Assembly (NCBI GenBank): GCA_030549775.1
Contig: CM060174.1
Coordinates: 67,849,566-67,913,565, forward strand
Reading direction: 5' to 3'
DNA: 64,000 nt
Source of the DNA: Tamarix chinensis
Taxonomy: Eukaryota > Streptophyta > Magnoliopsida > Caryophyllales > Tamaricaceae
A program made the translations under genes and the position numbers. The notes beneath the pieces were generated by a model. It was not told the origin of the DNA and ran no database searches. It saw only the letters and a program-made list of their open reading frames with translations. Every line of letters begins with the position of its first letter. The stretch's first letter is position 1. Positions 36,579-48,274 of this stretch are shown here, one piece after another.

Positions 36579-37594
36579 TGAAATGCCCTGAAAATTTCTA
36601 ATTTTATAAACTACATTTAAAGGATATTTATTAAAAGAATTATTTAAATAAATTATTTTTAAATTGAATTAATTAGGGCAAATTAAGAAGAAATTTATAA
36701 GTATTTTTATTAGAAAAGAATTTGGGTATTTTAGCTAATTAAGCATTTTATTTTGAAAACAATTAAATAAATTATTTTATTTAAAATAAGAAGGAGAAAA
36801 TAGTTTCAAATTAATATTAATTTTATAAATAATTTAATTAGAGAAAATTAGGATGTTTTGCTAATTAAAAAGGAATTTATGGAAAATCTTTTAAAAATCC
36901 TAATTTAGCCTAAAATAGGATTTAAATATTATCTTATTCAAATATTATTATTTTTAAATATCCCAAATATTTTAATTAATTTAAATACCCAAAATAATTA
37001 TTTTTATCTTGTCCTTTTTCCTTTTTCCTTTTTCTTTCTTCCTTTTTCTTTTTCTTTCTTTCCTTCCTCCCCTCCCCCGATTTGGGCCTCGCGCGGCCCA
37101 GTTTTCTTCTTCCTTTCCTTCGGCCCAGCCGCGCAGCTGCCCCGTTCTGGCTCGCTTCTAAATGGTGCATTTTATCATTTATTCCGCCCTACACTCCGCG
37201 TTTCATTTAACACACCCTCGTCATGCCGAACCGCCCGGTCCTCCCTTCTTTTCTTTCTTTTCCTTCGCCGACCGCCCGACCCAACCTTGTCTTCTTCCTC
37301 CTTCGCGCCTGCCAGCCCCGACGTCGACCAGCACCTGCACCGCCGCTCACCCCTGGTTTTTCGCCGCCGGTTACGGTCGTTTTGACCGGCGATTTTTATT
37401 CCTATCTCTTCCCCTGAATCGCCGACCCTCTTGACCCAACCAAATCTCCCTCTTCTCGCGCCATCCTCTCTCTCTCTCCTGCGCACATCCATGCCCGTTT
37501 TGCTGCCGCCGGCCAACCTTCGCCTCCGGTAAGCCTGAACCCTACTTCCTTATCCCCTCACCGACCTAAATAACCCTAACCTCTCCTCTAACTC

Positions 37595-37602
37595 TATAAA
37601 TA
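37595..37602 (+). promoter_or_regulatory. Probable TATA box of the LARD 5' LTR
   Basis: TATAAATA follows the GC/CT-rich block, about 1.02 kb into the LTR, and is intact in the 3' LTR at 43560-43567. A start about 30 bp downstream would make U3 about 1.05 kb and leave over 3.4 kb of R-U5. Confidence 0.6.
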
Positions 37603-38894
37603 CCCTCACAATATACCCTGGTTTGAGTTTGGATTTTCTAACCCATAAATCCTTCCTTGTCGCCGCCACTCCTTTAGACGCCTCGTCCTCCGCCTACCGT
37701 CAACTTCGCCGCCCGTTCTGGCCACCCATGTCATCCTTACACCGCCCTTTAGCTAACCAATTCTACCTCACCCTTCGATTCTTCCTGCACAAGCCGCCCC
37801 AGCTGTGCGAAGTTCTCATCCCGATCAACCCTGTTTTCGGCCCCGCCATCCTTCGCGCCGCCCTTAGCCACCTCCTCCGCCGCTAAGGCCGCTTATTTCA
37901 CCTCCCAAAATGTTCTGCAGACCCTGCCCTACCTTCCCCTACCTTTAGTTTCCTTTTTCTCCCTCTCCTCCTCTTTCTTTCTCCTTCTCCTCCATTCGGC
38001 CACCACCATCGCCGCCGTGCGCCGCCAGCTTTGGCTGTGCCGCCACCTTCATTCTGTCCCTCTCCTTCTGGGGAACTCAAAACACCCCAGCTCCCATTTT
38101 AATTCTTCCTATATTATTCCCAGCATGGAACATTCCCCTTTTTCTTTCCTCTTTCCGGCCACCGCCGCCACCTCCGTGCGCCACCGCAGTTGCCGCCTAT
38201 CCCCACCAACATTTGGTTGAATCCTAGACCCTCTCAGCTATTTTCCCTATTTTTATAACCCTTAAATTATTTTATTTCAATTATTTACATATAAATACTA
38301 TCATTATTATTCTTAATATTTATATTTTAATATGCATTATTATTATTATTATTAGTATTAATATTTTTATTATTATTTATGTAGAGGGTTGAAGCCTATT
38401 ATATTTTAATTCGATTTTATTATTATTATTTTCTATTTCAAATTTCCCTTATTCTTATTCCATCATTATTAATACAATTATTTTAACATTAGTGTTGTTA
38501 TTAATTTTACTATTATTATCATTATTATTATCATCATCATCATCATCATTATTATTATTATTATTATTTCTAAATTTGGTTATGTAATTTAAAAATAATC
38601 TTTTTAGTATTATTTTGGTAAAGTGTCTGAAGCCCTTATTTCACTTTATTTTTGAGTAATGCCTTTTTATTATTATTTCTACTATTTTTATTAATCTTGT
38701 TAATATTAATATTGATATTATTTTTGTACTTTTGTTATTGTTAGTTTATCTAAAAGCCTAGTCTTATATTACGTTAGTTTTTAATATTATTTTGATACGA
38801 GAGAGTCTAATTTTAGCTCTTATTTCATAATAGGTAAAACCAGTCAAACCCTAAGGAGGCGTAGGAGCATGCTCCAAGACCGATGTCATTTTAG

Positions 38895-38900
38895 GTAAGG
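38895..38900 (+). promoter_or_regulatory. Splice-donor-like GTAAGG in the conserved LTR block
   Basis: TTTTAG|GTAAGG follows the block GGAGGCGTAGGAG. The same arrangement is at 49358 (3' LTR) and 58682 (giant LTR C). It fits the plant donor consensus and lies downstream of the TATA box. Splicing is inferred, not shown. Confidence 0.4.
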
Positions 38901-39129
38901 AGTGCTAAGGGCTTTTATGTGCTTATGTGTATTATGTGTTTCGCATGTTATGTATCTAGTGTTTATTATTATTAAATATTTTATATGTGGTATGACTTGG
39001 AGTTGAAGTATGTTGTGCATGGTATGTGTATTAATTATGTATGATGATATGTGTTGTGTATGTGAGGAAGTCGATGTGGTTTGTGTGAGCGAAAGGATGA
39101 AAAAGGAGGATGGGGAAAGAATTTGATTA

Positions 39130-39830
39130 AGGGAAGTGAGATAACCTAATTTTATGGTTTTATAAAGAATAATCTAATGTATGATTTTATGTGTGGAAGA
39201 GCAGAATTTAAGGTTTGTTTGGGAGAATCTAATTTAGGATGTTATTTGGGAGATGGTAATTATGATGTTATGTGGGAGATTCGAATTTATGGTTGATTTG
39301 GGAGAATTTAAATTAGGATGTTAATTGGGAGAAGGTAATTTATGAGGTTATATGGAATAATCGAATTTATGGTTGTTGGGAGAATCTAATTTATGATTTG
39401 CTTGGGGGAATTCAATTTATGGTTTTCCTTGGGAGATTCTAATTTATGATTTTATGTGGAAGAATCTTTATAGTTTGAATTTAGGGTTTGGTATGGACAA
39501 ATCTTTGGGTTTTATATGGTTTGAATTTAGGGTTTGGTATGGGTGAATCTTTGGTTTTGGTTGGATTGAATTTATGGTTTTGTATGACAGAATCTAGGGT
39601 TTGCCTTGTGGTATTAATGGATATATGTTAGTATTAGGGTTTGCATGATGATATTAAGGTTTGTATGGTGGTAATTATAGTTGTATTGTGATATTAGGAT
39701 TTATAAGGTGACAGTGATGGTTGTATGGTGGTATTAAGGTTTGCATGATTGAATTTAGGGTTTCACGTGGAATTTTAGGGTTTGCATGGGGAGATTAATG
39801 TCTGCATGGGTATTAAATTTACGTATGAAA
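39130..39830 (+). repeat. Minisatellite in the LARD 5' LTR
   Basis: Units of roughly 40-60 bp centred on GGGAGA(A/T)TC(T/G)AATTTA(G/T)G recur to about 39470. They pass into GTTTG(G/C)ATG(G/A)...ATTTAGGGTTTG units to 39830. The 3' LTR copy (49615-50350) has an extra unit near 49856-49915. Confidence 0.75.
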
Positions 39831-40140
39831 AGTTGATTTGGGATGTAAGGGAGGAAGTAGAAGAGTTATTTGGGTGCTTGAATGTTTTGGGTGAAAAATA
39901 ATACGTAAGACATTATAAGGGTATGGAGGTGACTGAATTAGGGTTTGGAGTGATTGACTATGGTTGTGGGGGTCAATTAGGGTATGTGGTGTTTAATTAG
40001 GGTCTTTGTGTTATCATGTGTATGTGGTGATAAAGAGTAATTATGATGTGTGAAGATTTATGCATGTTTAGGGTAAAAATCTTTGAATAAGATACTTAAG
40101 ACATTAATCACGTAAAGTGAAAGATGTTGAGCCGGACCCA

Positions 40141-40420
40141 GACCGATCCACCGGCATAATAGTGGCAGGGAATATTTCCCTCGCGACCGATCCACCGGCT
40201 ATAATAGTGGCAGGGCATGTACCCTCGCGACCGATCCATCGGCAATAATAGTGGGGGATCCCGAGCTCAACAAAATCAAACCCTACAGTTGCTAAGATAT
40301 GGGAAAGATACTAATTACTTACAGTGGAACACCGTGCGAGAAGGGGCCAGACCAATCCACCAGCATATAATAGTGGCAGGGTATGTTACCCTCGCGATCG
40401 ATCCACCGGCTAAAATAGTG
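40141..40420 (+). repeat. ATAATAGTGG cassette (3+2 sites) in LARD 5' LTR
   Basis: GACCGATCCACCGGCATAAT followed by AGTGG occurs in near-identical form at 40141, 40185 and 40229, the last ending GTGGGGGATCCCGAGCTC. After a spacer, sites follow at 40350 and 40396, ending GTGGGG. Between sites lie hairpin-capable arms AGGG...CCCTCGCG (40168-40184, 40212-40228, 40378-40394). The 3' LTR repeats the cassette at 50661-50943. Confidence 0.85.
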
Positions 40421-41075
40421 GGGTTCCTGTGCTCACATGGATTGATAAAAGGCATGCTGTGAATCGAATTCTGATAAGAGATCAATTAAATGATTAATCT
40501 GGACTACAATTGGGCCTTTGTACTTTTACCTGGTTGATTATATGCATTTATGATTGTGTTCTTCTATTTTTCTGCATGGCTTATGTGTTTATGTGTTGGC
40601 GTTAGTGATCAAGTCACCTTACTCAGTACTGGACCCGTACTGATACTACCTTGGTTGATGGGTCCTGTGATGATATCCACCGATGGTGGGGAGCAGACCT
40701 CTTGTGCAGGTTTTAGATCAGAGACTATTTTGGGGTGGCAGGCCTGACTTGAGTGAGTAGGCAATCCGGAATTTGACCCATCGAGTTTTATCTTGTTTAA
40801 ATGTATTTCTATTTGGAAGTTACAAGTGTTAATAAACGTTTATGCGTACTCTGATTTTGTTGTATGATCTTTCGAATTCTTTTATGAATTGTTAATTTGA
40901 ATTTAACGTAAATCTTTTCTTTAGCCTTAGCACTTGGTACTGGAACGGTCGGAGAGAACCGGTTTGGTACGAAGTGTGGCAGTAACATTCCCAGAATTCA
41001 CAGGTTTTAAGTGTTTCTATCTTAATTGCTTCCGTTTTAAAGAAAAAAATTAGTGAATTTTGGGGTGTTACAAGT

Positions 41076-41087
41076 TGGTATCAAAGC
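41076..41087 (+). other. Primer-binding site of the LARD-like element
   Basis: TGGTATCAAAGC, three bases after the LTR end, matches the initiator-Met tRNA type with one change from TGGTATCAGAGC. Confidence 0.9.
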
Positions 41088-42529
41088 TTTTGGTTGTTGA
41101 GAATCGGGTTTCGGTTAGAGATTCGGTTCTCACGATCCTAAATGTTTTAACTGAAAATGTATTTACCTTGTTTCAAGTAAATTTTAAAATCCGGATTAGC
41201 TTGTGAGGATTGTGTGATGGGGTAGCGTAAGTGACCTTGTGTTTTGCTGCTGTGATTATTGTCTTGTAATTAGTTCGTCCTTAAGGGGGTAGTAACCCCA
41301 CTAGGTTTACCCTAGTCCTATAGGTTTAGTGGATTGATAACCTTAAGGCGTACCTTGCCGGACCCAACTTTACTTGGTTTTGTTTTTTGTAAACATCGTT
41401 TTATTTGCTTCGGAGTTACTTTTAACCTATTTATTATGATCAATATTTTATGCAATCGTTTGTCAAGTTTACGCTACTTAGATTTTCCCTGAATTTCGGG
41501 GACGAAGTTCATTTTTAAGGGGTAGTAATGTAATACCCCATATTTTTTAAAATCCAGATTTATTAAGTTTAATGAGTTTATTAACGTAATTTGACGTACA
41601 TAATTAATTATTTTAATTTCGATTTGTCTTATGGATTTATCGACGACTCAAATTCATAGTTAAATTTAATTAAATTTCTTATGAGTTCGATTTTTGGTTA
41701 ATAATATGTATTTCCGTTCTTTCTCGTATTTTTATATTTTAGATTTATTTTTATTATAACTTTGTCATGTGATTACGATGTTGTTTTGAAGTTTATTTTA
41801 TTGACAAAATACATTATTTAAATTATATAATTTCTATTGAATAGTTAAATTTATTGTAATGATTTTATTAGTAGAAGATATTTTCGACTCTAAATTATTC
41901 GTTTCAATCGTTAATATTTTTGGAAAGTTTTAAATTTAGAAGACGTATTCAGGAATTTCTTTCCAAAATCAGCTTTATTCTGTTGTATGTTTTTTTTTAA
42001 TTTACAGAAAAAATAATTTCGGACATGACTAAATTTGTCTCGGGGTGTTAGAGTTCAACTTAAATATTTTATTATATGCTTTAAATATATTTTTAAGTTC
42101 TTATGATATATTTCCATAAATAATACATATTTTTTTTATGTTCATCGGTTATTCCTTCCGAGAGTGTTTCCAAAGTTCTTATATAACTCTTTTATTAATT
42201 TTGAGCCTTCGGTTCTTTTCGAAATAGATTTTCGATAAATAAATTTTTGATTAAATTCTCCCAATATTAATATTTAATATTTAGTATTTAAATTGAACTT
42301 ATACCCAGGTACAACAACCCATAGTTCGTCTCTAAGGGGGTAGTTTTTTTTATAAGTGTTGTTTTTTATATGGTGTCCCTATTTTCGTGGATTTAAATTT
42401 TCTTTAGTAAGTTTATTCCTAAGGGGGTAGTTTATATAGGTATTAGAGTTAGTTGGTTTTCTATCCACTTAGAATGTTTTTCCCTAACCCTAGGCGCTCC
42501 CAGAGACTTCGAGGGCGAAGTCTGTTTTT
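41088..42529 (+). other. Non-coding internal domain with repeated polypurine tracts
   Basis: No gag or pol. A purine tract TAAGGGG(G)TAG occurs at 41281, 41516, 42332 and 42420 in addition to the working tract at 42530. Two of them (41281, 42332) are preceded by GTTCGTC(C/T). After the second tract, TGTAATACCCC at 41529 looks like the start of another LTR, and CGGGGTGTTAGA at 42046-42057 looks like an LTR end. The domain thus seems assembled from duplicated 3'-end pieces. Confidence 0.7.
41529..42057 (+). repeat. LTR-like segment inside the LARD internal domain
   Basis: Begins TGTAATACCCC directly after a polypurine tract and ends TCTCGGGGTGTTAGA, about 529 bp. The termini resemble those of the giant LTRs but no target duplication flanks it, so a template-switch product is more likely than an insertion. 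Confidence 0.45.
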
Positions 42530-42538
42530 AAGGGGGTA
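42530..42538 (+). other. Polypurine tract of the LARD-like element
   Basis: AAGGGGGTAATGA lies immediately before the 3' LTR start at 42543, the expected site of plus-strand priming. Confidence 0.85.
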
Positions 42539-43859
42539 ATGATGAAATGCCCCGAAAATTTCTAATTTTATAAACTACATTTAAAGGATATTTATTATAA
42601 GAATTATTTAAATAAATTATTTTTAAATTGAATTAATTAGGGCAAATTAAGAAGAAATTTATAAGTATTTTTATTAGAAAAGAATTTGGGTATTTTAGCT
42701 AATTAAGCATTTTATTTTGAAAATAATTAAATAAATTATTTACTTAAAATAAGAAGGAGAAAATAGTTTCAAATTAATATTAATTTTATAAATAATTTAA
42801 TTAGAGAAAATTAGGATGTTTTGCTAATTAAAAAGGAATTTATGGAAAATCTTTTAAAAATCCTAATTTAGCTTAAAATAGGATTTAAATATTATCTTAT
42901 TCAAATATTATTATTTTTAAATATCCCAAATATTTTAATTAATTTAAATACCCAATATAATTATTTCTCTCTTGTCCTTTTTCCTTTTTCCTTTTTCTTT
43001 CTTCCTTTTTCTTTTTCTTTCTTTCCTTCCTCCCCTCCCCCGATTTGGGCCTCGTGCGGCCCAGTTTTCTTCTTCCTTTCCTTCGGCCCAGCCGCGCAGC
43101 TGCCCCGTTCTGGCTCGCTTCTCAATGGTGCATTTTATCATTTATTCCGCCCTACACTCCGCGTTTCATTTAACGCACCCTCGTCATGCCGAACCGCCCG
43201 GTCCTTCCTTCTTTTCTTTCTTTTCTTTCGCCGACCGCCCGACCCAACCTTGTCTTCTTCCTCCTTCGCGCCTGCCAGCCCCGACATCGACCAGCACCTG
43301 CACCGCCGCTCACCCCTGGTTTTTCGCCGCCGGTTACGGTCGTTTTGACCGGCGATTTTTATTCCTATCTCTTCCCCTGAATCGCCGACCCTCTTGACCC
43401 AACCAAATCTCCCTCTTCTCGCGCCATCCTCTCTCTCTCTCTCCTGCGCACACCCATGCCCGTTTTGCTGCCGCCGGCCAACCCTCGCCTCCGGTAAGCC
43501 CGAACCCTACTTCCTTATCCCCTCACCGACCTAAATAACCCTAACCTCTCCTCTAACTCTATAAATACCCTCACAATATACCCTGGTTTGAGTTTGGATT
43601 TCCTAACCCAGAAATCCTTCCTTGTCGCCGCCACTCCTTTAGACGCCTCGTCCTCCGCCTACCGTCAACTTCGCCGCCCGTTCTGGCCACCCATGTCATC
43701 CTTACACCGCCCTTTAGCTAACCAAATCTACCTCACCCTTCGATTCTTCCTGCACAAGCCGCCCCAGCTGTGCGAAGTTCCCATCCCGATCAACCCTGTT
43801 TTCTGCCCCGCCACCCTTCGCGCCGCCCTTAGCCACCTCGTCTGCCGCTAAGGCCGCTT

Positions 43860-43864
43860 CTTTC
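43860..43864 (+). repeat. Target duplication CTTTC, left (copia)
   Basis: CTTTC precedes the copia LTR and recurs at 48707-48711. Removing the element and one copy restores the sequence seen in the undisturbed 5' LTR near 37890, apart from one base. Confidence 0.95.
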
Positions 43865-44212
43865 TGTTGGAAGGTGGTGGGACACAACACTCACAAACCA
43901 AATAGAGAAGGAAGAAGAGGAAGTTTTGATTTTTCTAAAAAATGACTTCTTACTTTTCTGCCTTGAAAGATCTCAACACCACAAGGGTATTTATAGTACT
44001 TTTGGTACATGGATTGAGACTCTATATTAATTACTAATTCATGAACTCTATATTAATTACTAATTCATGAAATACTTGATTCATGAACTCTATATTAATT
44101 ACTAATTCATGAACTACTTGATTCATGAATCACCAACTCCTAGATACATGAAACATAATAAATTCAGGGGTACATGTATCAATAATAATTATTGCAATTT
44201 TAATAATTAACA
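43865..44212 (-). repeat. 3' LTR of the copia element (348 bp)
   Basis: Starts (plus strand) TGTTGGAAGGTGG and ends AATAATTAACA. Carries a TATAAATA box on the minus strand (plus 43988-43995) and about three partly overlapping units of a 42-bp repeat (GAACTCTATATTAATTACTA...). Confidence 0.95.
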
Positions 44213-47200
44213 CTCCCCCCTAAACTTGCACACTTTTGAACTTCAAGCTGCAGGCGAATTCTTTGAAAATTGTCATACTTTAAGGGCTTTGTAAAGATGT
44301 CAGCAACTTGGTCCATAGACTTGACATACTCGAGCTCCACTTCTTTCATCTCAATACATTCCCGAGTAAAGTGATATCGGGTGTCAATGGGCTTGCTGCA
44401 GTCATGGAACACAGGATTCTTAGCTAAGGCTTGAGCTGACTTGTTGTCAATCAGGATCTTCGTAGCATCCCCTTGCTTCATATGAATCTCCTTCAACAAT
44501 CTTCGTAGCCATATAGCATGGCAAGTACAAGATGTGGCTGCAAAATACTCACTTTCACAAGTGGAGAGTGTTACAATTGGTTGCTTCTTTGAACACCAAG
44601 AGATTGCATTATTTCCCATAAAGAATACATAACTAGTAGTGCTTTTTCTATCATCAATGTCTCCAGCAAAGTCACTATCACAGTAACCCATCAACTTTAA
44701 ATCATTAGAGGATGAATAAAATATCCCATAATCAAGAGTACCTCTAATGTAGCGAAGTATCCTCTTGGCCGCCATCAAGTGAGTTTGAGTAGGAACCTCC
44801 ATGAAACGACTCACAATCCCAACTGAAAAAAGAATATCGGGCCTTGTGCAAGTCAAATATCTCAAACTTCCAACAAGGCTCTTGAACATGGTAGAATCAA
44901 CCTTTTCTTCATCTGTTTTCATCTTGGACAACTTTGCTCCACACTCCATTGGAGTGTTGATCGGCTTGCAATTAAGCATGTTGAATTTCTTGAGTAACTC
45001 CTTTGCATAGACTTCTTGTGAAACAAAGATGCCCTCCTCCATCTGATTTACTTGGATTCCCAAGTAATAGGACATGAGGCCCATGTCACTCATCTCAAAC
45101 TCTCGAGCCATGGCCTCCTTAAAGTATGAAAACATCTTTGGACAGTCACTTGTAAAGATAAGATCATCCACATAGACACAAACAAATAAAACATGTCCAT
45201 TTTCTTCTCTTCCATAGAGGGCATACTCATGTTGGCATTTGGAAAAACCATTTTCTTGCAAATACTTGTCAAGTCGACTATTCCAGGCTCTTGGTGCTTG
45301 TTTGAGCCTATACAATGCTTTCTTTAGCTTCAGTACCTTGTCTTCATGGCCTTTGACAACATACCCCGCTGGTTGTTCGATGTAGGCATCCTCGTCAAGA
45401 TAGCCATTAAGAAATGCAGACTTTACATCTAATTGGTGGATCTTCCAATGATTTTGGGCAGCAAGGGAGATCTATAGATGGATTGTTTCCATACGAGCAA
45501 CTAGAGCAAACACCTCTTCATAGTCAATGCCTTGTCTTTGCTTGTAGCCTTTAGCAACAAGCCTTGCTTTATATCTCTCAACTTCACCTCAAGCATTTTT
45601 CTTTGCCTTGTATACCCATTTGACACCAATAACTTGATGACTAGAGGGAGGAGATACCAACTCCCAAGTATCATTCTTTTCAATGGCCTTCATTTCTTCA
45701 TCCATGGCGTGAACCCATTTCTCCTCACACATGGCTTCTTCAAAACTTAAAGGTTCAGAATCAACAAATAAGCAATACACATTATCATCTAACCTTTGTG
45801 TTATTTGATAAAGATCATGAAGGCTTCGGTATCTGGGAGACGATGATAGTGACGATGATGATGAACTTGGTGAAGATGAAATTGGTGTGGTTGGTGGAGT
45901 AGCTTCAATTTGGACTTATTGGATTGTCGCTTCTTCATCTTCAAAGTAAGGAAGGAAATCATAAGATTCTTCCTCTTTAGAACTCCAATCCCAAGATGCA
46001 TGTTCATCAAACTCCACATCTCTGCTGATCACAATCTTTCCATACTCCGGGTTGAACAGCTTGTATCCCTTGGAATTCTCATCATATCCAATGAGAACAA
46101 GCTTTCTGCTTCGATCATCAAGTTTGGATCTCTCTTGCTCAGGAACATGAGCATAAGCAATGGATCCAAAGACTCTAAAATGAGAAACACTCGGTTTTTG
46201 TCCACTCCATGCTTCTTGTGGTGTCACATTCTTCAAGCTCTTGGTTGGGCATCGGTTTGAAAGGTAGACTGCACATGCAACCGCTTCAGCCCAAAGCTCC
46301 TTTGGCATGTTCTTTGATTTTAACATGCTCCTTGCCATGTTGAGGATTGTCCGGTTCTTTCTTTCGGCAACTCCTTTTTGTTGGGGTGTCCTGGGAACTG
46401 TCAAAGGACATCGAATACCATGCAACTCACAAAAATCTTTAAAATCATTAGAAGTAAATTCACCACCCCTATCCGTTCTCAATGATTTAATTTCATATCT
46501 ACTCTCTTTTTCAACATAAGCTTTAAACTTATTAAATGCCTCAAATGCCTCAGATTTTCTTTTCAAGAAATGAACCCATGTTTTTCTACTATAATCATCA
46601 ATGAAAAGCACAAAATAAGAGCTTTTACCAAGAGATTGAGGCTTGATGGGTCCACAAACATCGGCGTGAACAAGTTGGAGTGGCTTGGTAGATCTTGAGG
46701 TGGATTTCTTTGGATAGCTTCTTCTTGAATGCTTACCACGTAAACATGCTTCACACAATTGATTGGGATGATCAATCACCGGAATGTCTTTAACCATCTT
46801 CTTAACTCCCAAGGCTTTAAGTCCTCCAAAATTCAAGTGACCAAATTGCATGTGCCAAATCCATGATGGATCATCAACACAACTCTTCAAGCACTTGGCA
46901 CCTCCATTCTTCAAGTTCAACAAGAACATCCGATTTTTGGTCATTGGCACTTTAGCTACAAGTTTGGACTCTTGGTCCCTAAGCCAAAGCATACAATCCT
47001 CCATGTGAATCTTGTAGCCTCTTTCCAAAATTTGACCAATACTTAGAATATTACTAGTCAACTTTGGAATTTAATAAACATCACAAAGAACTTTATGGCC
47101 TCCATATTTTATCTCAAGAAAAATTTTACCTTTGCCCACAATCTCCACTTTTGTCTTTTCACCAAAGCTCACAAAGCCTTTCTTGCTTGTATCAAGCTCC

Positions 47201-48255
47201 ACAAATTTACTTTTATCACCCGTCATATGATTGCTAGCACCATTGTCAAGATACCAGGTGCTTGTCTCATCAATGGAATCACCCTTTAAAGCTAGAAGCA
47301 ATGACTCCTCCATGATGTCTTCCTTATACTCTATAAGTTTGGCCTCCTCCTCAACCTTCTTGGATCGGCATTCCCATGCATAGTGACCAAGCTTGTTACA
47401 AGAGTAACATTCAACTTGGGATTTGTCATGCTTGTCACCTCTTCCTCTTCTTCGACCACGGCCCCTCATAAATGGTTTCCCTCTTTTCTCAATCGATCAA
47501 GATTTCTCATCTCGTCCTCTTCCTTACCCACGACCTCGTCCGCGGCCTCGCCCTCTTCCATAACCTTGACCACGACCTCTACCACCATCTCCTTTGAAAC
47601 TTGTCTTTGCTTGCAAGACTTGTTCCGGTTGCTCTTGGTTGCCACAGTTCATCCTTTCCTCGTAGGCTCGCAACGATCCATTCAATTCATCAATGGTCAT
47701 GGTCTCCAAGTCTTTTGACTCCTCGATTGCTACCACCACATGGTCAAACCTTTTATTTAGAGAGCGGAGAATCTTCTCGATCAAACGAACATCTTGCATG
47801 GTCTCTCCAAGCCGCTTCATTTGGTTCACCACCGTCATGACTCTTGTAAAGTAGTCTTGAATTGATTCACTTTCTTTCATGCAAAGGGATTCAAACTCTG
47901 CCCTTTGAGTTTGAAGTCGAACTTTCTTCACCTTCTCGACTCCCATGACGGAGTTACGAAGCATCTCCCACACTTGTTTGGAGGTGGTCTCATTTGCAAT
48001 CTTCTCGAGCATATCATCATCCAAGCCTTGATGGATGATCGTGAGGGCATATTGATCTCTCTTCCGTTCCTTCTCCAACGCTTCCCTCTCGTTTCGCGGA
48101 AGAGCATCTTCATCTTCCGGTACTTCATAGCCTTTCTCAACAGTTTCCCAAACTCCTTGGGAACCAAGGATGGCCTTCATCCTAAGTGCCCAATTCTCAT
48201 AATTGAGCTTGGTGAGCCATGGATATTGGAAAGAAAGGGAGGCTTTGGAATTCAT
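44200..48255 (-). pseudogene. Copia gag-pol polyprotein with six in-frame stops
   Basis: The frame runs from ATG at 48255, five bases past the PBS, to a stop at 44200 (1351 codons); the end overlaps the LTR. In order: a UBN2-type Gag ('[18 protein letters not shown]', residues 9-26); a CX2CX4HX4C knuckle (283-296); protease 'LDNGASNHMTG' with Asp 337; integrase His468/His473/Cys501/Cys504 and catalytic Asp532, Asp595, Glu631 (DD35E); RT with 'YVDDL' at 1028-1032; and RNase H from about 'CDSDFAGD' to 'VADIFTKPL'. Stops replace codons 244 (TAA), 253 (TGA), 395 (TAA), 780 (TAA), 889 (TGA) and 928 (TAG). No frameshift is needed across the whole length. Gag packages RNA; pol copies and inserts it. 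Confidence 0.95.
44213..44227 (-). other. Polypurine tract of the copia element
   Basis: Minus-strand AAGTTTAGGGGGGAG lies directly next to the 3' LTR and also codes for the last residues of the polyprotein. Confidence 0.9.
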
Positions 48256-48259
48256 CCTA

Positions 48260-48271
48260 GCTCTGATACCA
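48260..48271 (-). other. Primer-binding site of the copia element
   Basis: Minus-strand TGGTATCAGAGC, an exact match to the usual initiator-Met PBS, lies between the 5' LTR and the gag ATG. Confidence 0.95.
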
Positions 48272-48274
48272 CTT

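Larger units (their letters stand above)
36579..41072 (+). repeat. 5' LTR of the LARD-like element
   Basis: Layout in order: AT-rich start to 36990; C/T-rich then GC-rich block 37000-37900; TATAAATA at 37595; C/T-rich 37900-38220; ATT-type microsatellites 38280-38720; conserved block GGAGGCGTAGGAG...GACCGATGTC with a splice-donor-like AG|GTAAGG at 38895; GT-rich stretch; minisatellite of GGGAGAATCTAATTTA-type units 39130-39830; ATAATAGTGG cassette 40141-40420; GGCAGTAACATTCCC and GGGGTGTTACA end. Open frames in the GC-rich part recur in both LTRs only because the LTRs are copies, and they lack protein similarity I can recognise. Confidence 0.9.

Noticed and set aside
37162..38220. Arg/Pro-rich open frames on both strands, repeated at 42972-43851 and 48828-49031
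   Set aside because: They are parts of the LARD LTR and recur because the two LTRs are copies. Overlapping opposite frames of similar length point to GC/CT composition.
40141..40420. tRNA-like or riboswitch-like structure in the cassette
   Set aside because: Stem-like arms exist, but there is no cloverleaf or known riboswitch core; it is reported only as a repeat cassette.
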